DNA of 5,007 nucleotides from an uncultured Bacilli bacterium (GTDB lineage Bacteria; Bacillota_I; Bacilli_A; RFN20; CAG-826). Positions 1 through 5,007 of this stretch are shown piece by piece; position 1 is the first letter of the stretch, and every line of letters starts with the position of its first letter. The stretch is taken from positions 1 to 5,007 of the forward strand of contig CAJOQN010000001.1 in the NCBI GenBank assembly GCA_905236535.1. Reading direction: 5' to 3'. The notes beneath the pieces were generated by a model, which was not told the origin of the DNA, made no database searches, and saw only the letters and a list, made by a program, of their open reading frames with translations. The translations under genes were made by a program, and so were the position numbers.

Positions 1-498
1 GCTCGCGTAGAAATAAGTCGCGGCGTGATCCACTTCTTTTTCAGCGAAGGCTAGCATCTCTTCTAAAGTGGCCCCAGCTTTATGCATCTTGCCGATAGCT
101 TTGACCGTGTAATAGGCATTAATCGTGATCCCTTTACAATCAATTTCATAGAATTTTCTTTCGGGATATTTGGCTTTTAATTCCTCTAAAGCTAAATTCA
201 TCGCTTGGAAAGTCCCAGACATCGCTGAGGAAAAATGGACATAAAGAATATCATCACCATTTTTAAAATGTGGCTCAAAATATTCAATATATTCACCTGG
301 AGATAAAGCACTGGTTTTAGGGATTACTCCTTTTTCAAGCATTTGATAAAAAGAGACAAAGTCAAATTCCTCGCTATCTTTATAAGGATAGAAGGTTTGA
401 TCACCAATGATGTAAGGCATGGATATCAGCTGATAGCCATATTCTCGACATTCTTTTGGAGTGATATCTGTATCGGAATCGGTAAATAAAATTAACAT
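1..498 (-). CDS. DegV family fatty-acid-binding protein (FakB-like), C-terminus cut off by the window edge
   Basis: The reverse strand reads open from an ATG at 498 to the window edge, giving 166 residues that begin MLILFTDSDTDITP. DegV/FakB proteins are usually about 280 residues, so the N-terminal 60 percent is seen. The family signatures are visible: an N-terminal TDSDTDIT strand and loop (6-13), a K-T-S-A-L-S-P motif (61-67), and a Val-His-Phe-Ser-Ser-Ala-Met-Ser-Gly-Thr segment (87-96), which corresponds to the fatty-acid carboxylate-binding SS-x-x-SGT loop. Known members bind a fatty acid in the cytosol, and FakB proteins present it to the kinase FakA for phosphorylation and entry into phospholipid synthesis. 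No fakA-like gene is in view, so the paralogue type and ligand cannot be assigned. The start is supported by AAGGAGT at 504-510, five bases upstream. The gene lies 49 bp downstream of the EF-G-like gene on the same strand and may be partly co-transcribed with it. Confidence 0.88.
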   Translation of the reverse strand, partial: MLILFTDSDTDITPKECREYGYQLISMPYIIGDQTFYPYKDSEEFDFVSFYQMLEKGVIPKTSALSPGEYIEYFEPHFKNGDDILYVHFSSAMSGTFQAMNLALEELKAKYPERKFYEIDCKGITINAYYTVKAIGKMHKAGATLEEMLAFAEKEVDHAATYFYAS

Positions 499-517
499 AA
501 TTAACTCCTTTAATTAA

Positions 518-537
518 AGCGAGTCATATGACTCGCT
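518..537 (-). terminator. Hairpin between the EF-G-like gene and degV, possible weak intrinsic terminator
   Basis: GCGAGTCATATGACTCGC at 519-536 is a perfect 18-bp palindrome, and one more A-T pair closes it at 518/537. As RNA it folds into an 8-bp stem with an AUAU loop, about 10 nt after the EF-G-like stop. Read on the minus strand it is followed only by TTTAATTAAAGG, a short, interrupted T run that leads directly into the degV ribosome site. It may therefore be a leaky terminator, an mRNA-stabilising or processing hairpin, or a protein-binding palindrome. Confidence 0.45.
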
Positions 538-547
538 AATAAATTAA

Positions 548-2605
548 TTAGTTGTTTTGGATTTTATTATCTCTAATAACTCTGTCCACTAAGAAGCTAG
601 GGACTTCTTCATAATCGTGGAATTCACGAGAGAAATAACCAGAGGCTTGGGTAATGGATTTAAGTTGAGTAGCGTAATCGACGACTTCGGCTTCAGGAAC
701 TAAAGCTTCGATTTGTTGGGCGCCGTGTTCACCTTCGACGATGTTTTGAATCTTCGCTCTTCTGGTGTTGAGGTCACTCATGACATCACCGACGTATTTA
801 GCTTCGACATCAACTTTAATACGAAGGATTGGTTCAAGAATGATTGGAGCACACTTGTTATACGCTTCTTTGAAGGCGAGAATAGCAGCCATTTTGAAGG
901 CTTGTTCATTGGAATCGACTGGGTGATATTTACCGTCGGTAAGAACAGCGCGAACACCGATAACTGGGAAGCCAGCAAGTGGCCCAGTCTTAACGGCTTC
1001 ATAGAAACCTTTTTCAACAGCGGGGAAGTAGTTTTTAGGAACAGCGCCACCGAAGACTTCTTCAGCGAAACTGATTTCATCAGCGGGTTCGAATCTCATG
1101 ACGACAACACCATAGAATCCACTACCACCGGATTGTTTGACATAACGGCCTTCCGCTTCTCCGACTTTCTTGATGGATTCACGGTAGACAACTTTCATTG
1201 GTTCGACATCGACATCAATCTTATAAAGGTTTTTAAGTTTTTCGATGACATAGTCAATATGTGAAGAGGAGACACCGCCAAGCAATAATTGTTTGGTTTC
1301 GGTATTTCTCTTAACTTCAACGGTTGGATCTTCTAAGGAAATTTTACCTAAAGCTTGACCAATTTTAGCTTCATCGTTCTTATTTTTAAGAACTAAACCT
1401 TTGAAGATAACGGCGCTTGGATATTGATATGGTTCATAAATGACAACATTTTTGCTGTTGGATAAAGTGTTGGTGGAAGCGACATCTTCAAGTCTTGTAA
1501 CGGCGATGATATCACCAGCATAAGCTTCTTGGATGGGGGCTAAGTTCTTACCACAGACACTGTTGAGTGTGCCGATACGTTGGGCGTTGTTGTTGACATA
1601 AACTTCATCGCCAACTTTGAGGGTACCAGACATAATCTTCATGATGGAAATGCTTCCAGCATATGGATCGACCACTGTCTTAAAGACATAGGCTGAGAAT
1701 GGTTCATTAGCGTCCATCTTTCTAGACACTTCCTTGCCAAAATCATCTTTACCTTTAAGGGCTTCAGCTTCGCATTCTGCTGGTAAATAGTCAACGAGCA
1801 TATTTAATAAGGTCTTAAGACCGACATTCTTTTGAGCGGAACCGACTAAGACTGGGACTAAATCGCCTTGAGAGATACCAAGTTTTAATCCTTTAGCGAT
1901 ATCTTCTTTAGTTAATTCTTCACCAGAGAAATATTTTTCGAGCAATTCATCATCAGTGCCCGCGACCGCTTCCATGATGGCTTCATGTAAGCTTTCGACT
2001 TGAGCTTTCTTATCAGCGAATAATTCTTCATCTTTGGCGACTTGACCATTGTCTTTAACCGCGACCATGTCAACAACATTGACAAAGCCATCGAATTGAT
2101 CACCGTGGCCTAATGGGTAGCAGAATGGGGTGGCAGCCTTACCTAAGGTTGTTTTGATATCATCTAAAACTTTATCAAAATCCGCGCCTTCTTTATCAAG
2201 TTTGTTCACAAAGATAAAGACTGGGATACCTGCTCTTCTAAGAGTGTTCCAGGATTTAACCGTGCCAACTTGCACACCGACGGTCCCATCGATGACAAGA
2301 ATGGCTCCTTTAATGACCTTGGTGACCCCTAAGGTTTCACCGATGAAGTCATCGTTACCAGGAAGGTCGATAACATTGATTTTATTGTTGTTATTATAGA
2401 CAGGGACCACTGCGGTTTGGATGGACATTTGCTTTCTTTGCTCATCTGGAAGATAGTCACTGACTGTGTTTTTCTTACTGACTTCACCCTTTAGAGTAGT
2501 GCCGCCAGTAACAAAATAAAGAGCCTCAACTAAAGAGGTTTTTCCAGAACCTTGGTGGCCAAGAATAGCCACGTTCCGGATATTTGATGCATCGTAACGG
2601 GTCAT
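548..2605 (-). CDS. Elongation factor G-like translational GTPase (EF-G paralogue)
   Basis: The 685-residue length and full five-domain EF-G layout are intact. The GTPase domain has the P-loop GHQGSGKT (16-23), a switch I ending K-Q-M-S-I (58-62), a G3 motif D-L-P-G-N (80-84), NKLD (134-137) and GSA (255-257). Domain II covers about 300-390, domain III about 396-470, domain IV about 471-590 and domain V about 591-670 (K-Y-V-G-D-V-M-S-D-L-N). Canonical EF-G drives tRNA-mRNA translocation and, with RRF, ribosome recycling. This protein departs from it: the G3 His (DTPGH) is Asn84, the switch I Thr is Ser61, and the domain IV tip reads S-G-G-S-G-F-Y-G (492-499) rather than SGGRGQYG. The tip loop containing His561 (Y-H-P-V-D-S) is retained. 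These changes fit the EF-G-like (EFG-II type) paralogues rather than the housekeeping fusA, whose usual rpsL-rpsG-tuf neighbours are absent. Its exact role is unknown. The start is supported by AGGAGAA at 2611-2617, five bases upstream. Confidence 0.93.
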   Translation of the reverse strand: MTRYDASNIRNVAILGHQGSGKTSLVEALYFVTGGTTLKGEVSKKNTVSDYLPDEQRKQMSIQTAVVPVYNNNNKINVIDLPGNDDFIGETLGVTKVIKGAILVIDGTVGVQVGTVKSWNTLRRAGIPVFIFVNKLDKEGADFDKVLDDIKTTLGKAATPFCYPLGHGDQFDGFVNVVDMVAVKDNGQVAKDEELFADKKAQVESLHEAIMEAVAGTDDELLEKYFSGEELTKEDIAKGLKLGISQGDLVPVLVGSAQKNVGLKTLLNMLVDYLPAECEAEALKGKDDFGKEVSRKMDANEPFSAYVFKTVVDPYAGSISIMKIMSGTLKVGDEVYVNNNAQRIGTLNSVCGKNLAPIQEAYAGDIIAVTRLEDVASTNTLSNSKNVVIYEPYQYPSAVIFKGLVLKNKNDEAKIGQALGKISLEDPTVEVKRNTETKQLLLGGVSSSHIDYVIEKLKNLYKIDVDVEPMKVVYRESIKKVGEAEGRYVKQSGGSGFYGVVVMRFEPADEISFAEEVFGGAVPKNYFPAVEKGFYEAVKTGPLAGFPVIGVRAVLTDGKYHPVDSNEQAFKMAAILAFKEAYNKCAPIILEPILRIKVDVEAKYVGDVMSDLNTRRAKIQNIVEGEHGAQQIEALVPEAEVVDYATQLKSITQASGYFSREFHDYEEVPSFLVDRVIRDNKIQNN

Positions 2606-2702
2606 TTATGTTCTCCTATATATTTCAAATACTTTGATATTTTATCACAATTAGAGACTTATTACATAAAACTTTTTATCTAATAAGAATATTGTGATTT
2701 TA
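2606..2702 (-). promoter_or_regulatory. Probable promoter/operator region of the EF-G-like gene
   Basis: This is the AT-rich space between folA and the EF-G-like gene. It contains an 8-bp inverted repeat, ATCACAAT (2644-2651) and ATTGTGAT (2691-2698), separated by 39 bp. It also has an imperfect palindrome, TCAAA-TAC-TTTGA (2625-2637), just upstream of the ribosome site. On the minus strand TGTGATAAAAT could serve as an extended -10, but its match to TATAAT is only partial and I see no good -35, so the promoter position is a guess. The repeats look like possible repressor sites but may be chance in AT-rich DNA. Confidence 0.3.
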
Positions 2703-2730
2703 AAAAAGAAAATTAGTCGATTTCCTTTTT
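2703..2730 (-). terminator. AT-rich hairpin over the folA stop codon, possible terminator
   Basis: On the minus strand AAAAAGGAAAT pairs with ATTTTCTTTTT across a CGACTA loop, giving 11 pairs including one G-U. The folA stop codon lies at the 3' side of the loop. The 3' arm is itself U-rich, as in weak intrinsic terminators, and it is the only terminator-like structure closing the membrane gene-thyA-folA unit. The stem has one G-C pair, so efficiency is doubtful. Confidence 0.35.
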
Positions 2731-3225
2731 GTTAATGTTGCGATAAGTGAGGAAACGGATATCAAATCCAGCATCCTTTAAAACTTCTCCTTCTTTTTCG
2801 ATGACAAAGTCTGGATGTTCATCTAAATTGACAAAGAAGACTTCTGCTCCCCCATCAGCGTCCACTTTTGTGAGATAAACCTTATCGACATAAGGAAGAG
2901 TCTGACGATAGATGGAAGCCCCACCAATAACAAAAACATCATCGTTTTCACTATATTGTTTAAGAGCTTTTAAAAAGTCTTCAAAAGTATGGACATTAAT
3001 CACGCCCTCATAATTATGAGATGGGTCTCCGCTTAAAACGATATTGGTTCTATTTTTTAAAGGTTTAGAGCCAGGAAAAGATAAAAGAGTGTTCTCACCC
3101 ATACAAACGACATGGTTAAGCGTAGTCTCTCTAAAAAATTTCATATCTAAAGGGAGAGAGAAGAGAAGACCATTCTTCTTTCCCACACCCCATTTGTTAT
3201 CACAGTTTAAAATAGAAATAATCAT
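2713..3225 (-). CDS. folA: Dihydrofolate reductase
   Basis: This is a 170-residue cytosolic enzyme that reduces dihydrofolate to tetrahydrofolate with NAD(P)H, recycling the dihydrofolate produced by ThyA. The length is typical. The visible signatures are the N-terminal strand and Met20-type loop (W12-G-V-G), the substrate helix S-L-P-L-D-M-K-F-F (23-31) with catalytic Asp27, V-C-M-G-E-N-T (40-46), P-L-K-N-R-T-N-I-V-L-S (55-65) with the folate-binding Arg59, and the cofactor loop I-G-G-A-S-I-Y (100-106). Two positions are unusual: the Trp of the usual PW motif is Phe22, and Glu44 replaces the Arg of MGR, which contacts the NADPH 2'-phosphate in E. coli. The ATG overlaps the thyA stop by one base (TAATG). 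Only a weak GGTAG ribosome site precedes it, so translation is probably coupled to thyA. It is the last gene of the tight three-gene unit. Confidence 0.95.
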   Translation of the reverse strand: MIISILNCDNKWGVGKKNGLLFSLPLDMKFFRETTLNHVVCMGENTLLSFPGSKPLKNRTNIVLSGDPSHNYEGVINVHTFEDFLKALKQYSENDDVFVIGGASIYRQTLPYVDKVYLTKVDADGGAEVFFVNLDEHPDFVIEKEGEVLKDAGFDIRFLTYRNINKKEID

Positions 3226-4055
3226 TAAATCGCTACCGGAATCTTTTTATCTAGTTTTTCGTATTCGTAATCGATAAGTTCAAAGTCTTCAACTTTAAAA
3301 TCGTAGAAATTCTTCACATTAGGATTAACTTTTAAAGTTGGGGCTTTATGCTGTGGTTTAGCGATAACTTCTTTAACTAAATCAATATGTCGATCATAGA
3401 TGTGAGCGTCGGCGATAACATGGACTAAAGTACCAGGTTTTAAACCGGAAACTTGAGCGAACATTATTAACAATAATGAATATTGTAAAACATTCCAGTT
3501 GTTCGCGGTCAACATATCATTGCTTCTTTGGTTTAAAATACCATTTAAAGTATCGCCTGAAACATTAAAAGTCATCGAATAAGCACATGGATATAAATTC
3601 ATCTCATGTAAATCTTCAAAATTATAAATATTGGTCATAATACGACGGGATTGAGGATTATGTTTTAAATCGAATAAAACTCGATCAACTTGATCGAATT
3701 CTCCTTCTGGATAGATGGATTTTTTCGCAAGTTGATAACCATAGGCTTTACCGATTGACCCAGTTTCATCCGCCCAAGAATCCCATATATGACTATTTAA
3801 ATCATGGATATTATTGGATTTCTTTTGCCAAATCCAAAGGAGTTCATCTAAACAAGATTTAAAAGCGGTTCTTCTAATTGTTAAAATTGGGAGCTCCTCT
3901 TGAAGATTGTATCGGTTGACGATACAGAATTTCTTCACCGTATGGGCTGGAGTTCCGTCCTCCCAATGAGGACGAACTGGTAAATCACTATCCCATACCC
4001 CATTGGTGAGAATATCTTTCATATTTTCCACAAAGATTTGATCCGCTTTTGACAT
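3225..4055 (-). CDS. thyA: Thymidylate synthase (ThyA, Pro-Cys-Ala-Tyr branch)
   Basis: ThyA methylates dUMP to dTMP using 5,10-methylene-tetrahydrofolate as carbon donor and reductant, releasing dihydrofolate. The 276-residue protein (E. coli 264) has the expected landmarks in order: D-E-L-L-W-I-W (70-76) with the catalytic Glu71, H-I-W-D-S-W-A-D (89-96), Y-G-Y-Q (105-108), the cross-subunit phosphate-binding pair Arg137-Arg138, nucleophile Cys157 in L-Y-P-C-A-Y (154-159), Q-R-S-N-D (176-180), Asn188, the nucleotide-binding H-I-Y (218-220) and the terminal P-V-A-I. The His that normally follows the catalytic Cys is Ala158, a substitution I recognise from a divergent clostridial-type ThyA group, so the enzyme is probably active. 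The start at 4055 has AGGAGA at 4061-4066, five bases upstream. It sits 9 bp after the membrane gene and overlaps folA by one base. Confidence 0.95.
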   Translation of the reverse strand: MSKADQIFVENMKDILTNGVWDSDLPVRPHWEDGTPAHTVKKFCIVNRYNLQEELPILTIRRTAFKSCLDELLWIWQKKSNNIHDLNSHIWDSWADETGSIGKAYGYQLAKKSIYPEGEFDQVDRVLFDLKHNPQSRRIMTNIYNFEDLHEMNLYPCAYSMTFNVSGDTLNGILNQRSNDMLTANNWNVLQYSLLLIMFAQVSGLKPGTLVHVIADAHIYDRHIDLVKEVIAKPQHKAPTLKVNPNVKNFYDFKVEDFELIDYEYEKLDKKIPVAI

Positions 4056-4060
4056 ATATA

Positions 4061-4066
4061 TCTCCT
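4061..4066 (-). promoter_or_regulatory. thyA ribosome-binding site overlapping the upstream stop codon
   Basis: Read on the minus strand, GAATAGGAGATATATATG contains the TAG stop of the membrane gene, the AGGAGA ribosome site sharing two bases with that stop, and the thyA ATG five bases later. Ribosomes finishing the upstream gene end directly on the thyA site, which favours translational coupling and fixes the thyA start. Confidence 0.75.
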
Positions 4067-4724
4067 ATTCGATTTCTTTGACTTCTTCTTTCGCTTTTGA
4101 CTCTTCATTTAATGCAGCTTTAGAAACGAGTAAAGCTGGAATGGCAGCGACAAAGAAGAAGGTGATGATTAAAGCATATTGGTGGATTGGAATTAAATAT
4201 CCATCCGCAGTCCCGGCTTCCACTAACGCGATATAAGTAATTAAAGTATCAGCGATAGAAACACCTAATAAACAAACAATTAAACCAAGGAAGATATAAT
4301 TGCTGATGAGATAGAATTTGAGATTGCTCTTTCTTGAAAGATAATAGATGAGTTGAAAAATCGCATCGATTAAAAGAAGAAGCGAGATGATAAAAAATAA
4401 AATTTTAGTTATAAATAAGCTTGCTTCAACGGAGACAAGGGTTCCTTCAACACAGGCAAAAAAGAATGAGAAAACCACAAGAATAATCGTAATAATTAAT
4501 GAAAGAATTCTTGAAAGTCTTTCTTTTCTGGTTGAAAATCCCGCGAGGAATAAAACGCAGACTACAAGTTCGACGATACCAAGGATAACTTCGGCTGAAT
4601 TTCTCGGACCGCCAACATTGTTTAAAACAACACCGTAAACGATGACAATGACGGATGTTAAAATGCCAAGCATTGAGAATAAAGCTGCAATTGTGCCAAG
4701 GCGATTTGATTTATTCTTTTCCAT
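4065..4724 (-). CDS. Hypothetical integral membrane protein, six predicted helices
   Basis: I do not recognise the family of this 219-residue protein. Hydrophobic stretches suggest six membrane helices at about 10-34, 44-63, 72-92, 101-129, 137-166 and 181-204. A short basic N-terminus (MEKNKSNR), a basic loop after helix 2 (TRKERLSR, 65-72) and another after helix 4 (SRKSNLK) suggest an inside N-terminus with cytosolic loops there. The last 14 residues are charged and Glu/Lys-rich (EESKAKEEVKEIE), which puts a short C-terminal tail in the cytosol too. No signal peptide, enzyme motif or transporter signature is visible. It has its own extended -10 promoter and a GAGG site (4732-4735) seven bases before the ATG. 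It is the first gene of the unit with thyA and folA, 9 bp away. That invites the idea of a nucleoside or folate link, but position alone does not show it; it may simply be a co-transcribed envelope protein. Confidence 0.8.
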   Translation of the reverse strand: MEKNKSNRLGTIAALFSMLGILTSVIVIVYGVVLNNVGGPRNSAEVILGIVELVVCVLFLAGFSTRKERLSRILSLIITIILVVFSFFFACVEGTLVSVEASLFITKILFFIISLLLLIDAIFQLIYYLSRKSNLKFYLISNYIFLGLIVCLLGVSIADTLITYIALVEAGTADGYLIPIHQYALIITFFFVAAIPALLVSKAALNEESKAKEEVKEIE

Positions 4725-4744
4725 AAAAAAACCTCATTTTAAGT

Positions 4745-4753
4745 ATTATAACA
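4745..4753 (-). promoter_or_regulatory. Extended -10 promoter for the membrane gene-thyA-folA unit
   Basis: The minus strand reads TGTTATAAT, a perfect TATAAT with the TGn extension. No convincing TTGACA lies 16-18 bp upstream, which extended -10 promoters tolerate. A start about 7 bp downstream would leave a leader of only about 14 nt containing the GAGG ribosome site (4732-4735), so no leader-based control of this operon is expected. Confidence 0.6.
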
Positions 4754-4787
4754 TAATAAAGATAAATAACATCGGTTTAATTGATAC

Positions 4788-4823
4788 TCTGTTACTTGAC
4801 AGATTTATTGCAACAATTATTTT
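4788..4823 (+). promoter_or_regulatory. Candidate plus-strand promoter with an overlapping palindrome
   Basis: A perfect TTGACA at 4796-4801 is followed, 16 bp on, by TATTTT (4818-4823), a 4/6 match to TATAAT. Transcription would begin near 4830. The -35 box lies inside the inverted repeat TCTGT-N6-ACAGA (4788-4803), a possible operator. The promoter would fire divergently from the membrane gene promoter, about 45 bp away. The weak -10 limits confidence. Confidence 0.4.
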
Positions 4824-4829
4824 TAAAAA

Positions 4830-4993
4830 CAAGTTCCAAAGACCTGGAACCTGTTATTTTGTTGCATTCGCTTTGTCACGCAACAAACAAAAGTTCACAT
4901 GGTTTTCGCATTATCCAATCGTAAGTGTAAAAGATTTCCAGGCTCGAACTATCGAACACTTTAATTTATCCTCCTAGCTATGGAGGATTTTTT
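4830..4993 (+). ncRNA. Putative structured leader RNA (riboswitch/attenuator-like), class unknown
   Basis: This stretch has no convincing protein-coding content but is rich in potential helices. Hairpin 1 is GTTCCA/TGGAAC (4833-4838 with 4845-4850, 6-nt loop). Hairpin 2 is TTTGTTGC/GCAACAAA (4858-4865 with 4880-4887, 14-nt loop). Stem 3 is AAGTGT/ACACTT (4923-4928 with 4956-4961) and encloses a region holding TTCCAGG and two TCGAAC copies. The terminator-like hairpin at 4968-4988 closes the element. CCTGGAA (4843-4849) can instead pair with TTCCAGG (4936-4942), which would break hairpin 1 and compete with stem 3, a layout typical of RNA switches. The promoter ahead and the start codon immediately after suggest a cis-acting 5' leader. 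An independent small RNA of about 165 nt is the alternative. I could not match it to the T-box, SAM, TPP, FMN, lysine, glycine, purine, preQ1, THF or c-di-GMP consensus. Confidence 0.4.
4968..4993 (+). terminator. Intrinsic terminator-like hairpin that contains the downstream ribosome site
   Basis: ATCCTCC (4968-4974) pairs with GGAGGAT (4982-4988) across a 7-nt loop, and the run T6 (4988-4993) follows directly: a classic plus-strand intrinsic terminator. On the minus strand no T run follows, so it is directional. The 3' arm GGAGG is also a consensus Shine-Dalgarno seven bases before the ATG at 4994, and the 5' arm TCCTCC mimics anti-SD. The hairpin could therefore block translation as well as stop transcription. 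Confidence 0.6.
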
Positions 4994-5007
4994 ATGGATA
5001 GAAATGA
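4994..5007 (+). CDS. Start of an unidentified plus-strand gene, cut off after four codons
   Basis: ATG GAT AGA AAT GA follows a consensus GGAGG by seven bases, reading M-D-R-N and then Asp or Glu. The start is inferred from the ribosome site and the leader-like region before it. With four codons no function can be proposed, and the call fails if the next bases close the frame. Confidence 0.35.

Noticed and set aside
713..1264. A 183-codon open frame on the plus strand
   Set aside because: It lies wholly inside and antisense to the EF-G-like gene, whose protein is intact and conserved. The antisense product is Phe/Asp-rich with no recognisable motif, so it is a codon-usage shadow.
548..2605. 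Considered a TetM-type ribosomal protection protein or the housekeeping fusA
   Set aside because: The length and domain layout fit EF-G-like proteins. The gene is outside a str operon, and its variant G3 and domain IV tip differ from both housekeeping EF-G and the TetM family as I know them.
4844..4851. CTGGAACC resembles the core TGGNACC of a T-box antiterminator
   Set aside because: The flanking AGGG and GCG of the T-box consensus are absent and the terminator is over 110 nt downstream rather than adjacent. No Stem I landmarks are visible.
4873..4889. TTGTCACGCAACAAACA faintly resembles the ACGCACAGGGCAAACC part of a c-di-GMP-I riboswitch
   Set aside because: The match is short and imperfect, falls within a simple hairpin, and the second conserved half (GGGACGCAAAGCC) is missing.
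4642..4977. A 111-codon open frame on the plus strand across the divergent region
   Set aside because: Its start and first third are antisense to the membrane gene, it has no ribosome site, and it runs through the inverted repeats to stop inside the terminator hairpin. The RNA-element reading explains the region better.
4936..4988. CTCGAAC and the TCCTCC/GGAGGA pair suggested a tRNA T-arm and acceptor stem
   Set aside because: No cloverleaf can be built on either strand; the paired arms are only seven bases apart, with no D or anticodon arm between them.

Overview
The window looks like chromosomal DNA of a low-to-moderate G+C Firmicute. The genes use Shine-Dalgarno sites of the AGGAG type. 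Stops are TAA or TAG and the Trp codons checked are TGG, so the code is standard. The ThyA belongs to the divergent Pro-Cys-Ala-Tyr branch I associate with Clostridia-like and related gut Firmicutes, and the EF-G is a second-type, EF-G-like paralogue. The exact lineage (Clostridia, Erysipelotrichia or an uncultured Mollicutes-related Bacilli group) cannot be settled from this sequence.

Nearly all of the window, from about 4724 down to 1, is one minus-strand block. In transcription order it contains: an extended -10 promoter (4745-4753); an unrecognised membrane protein with six predicted helices (4724-4065); thyA, thymidylate synthase (4055-3225); folA, dihydrofolate reductase (3225-2713); a 107-bp gap with a possible AT-rich terminator and operator-like repeats; an EF-G-like translational GTPase (2605-548); a 49-bp gap with a hairpin; and the first 166 residues of a DegV/FakB-type fatty-acid-binding protein that runs off the left edge.

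ThyA and FolA form a metabolic pair. ThyA makes dTMP and oxidises methylene-tetrahydrofolate to dihydrofolate, and FolA reduces dihydrofolate back to tetrahydrofolate. The membrane gene, thyA and folA are packed tightly (9-bp gap, then a 1-bp TAATG overlap), so they are probably one operon. The EF-G-like and degV genes look like a separate unit or units with unrelated roles.

The right end (4725-5007) is a divergent intergenic region and the least ordinary part. It appears to carry a plus-strand promoter followed by a structured leader RNA of about 165 nt. The leader ends in a hairpin with a T6 run that looks like an intrinsic terminator. The 3' arm of that hairpin is itself the GGAGG ribosome site of a gene whose ATG lies at 4994 and which leaves the window after four codons. 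This resembles a cis-acting switch (riboswitch or attenuator), but I could not match it to a known class. Other points worth a look are variant active-site residues in the EF-G-like protein, ThyA and FolA. I found no mobile element, CRISPR array, rRNA or tRNA.
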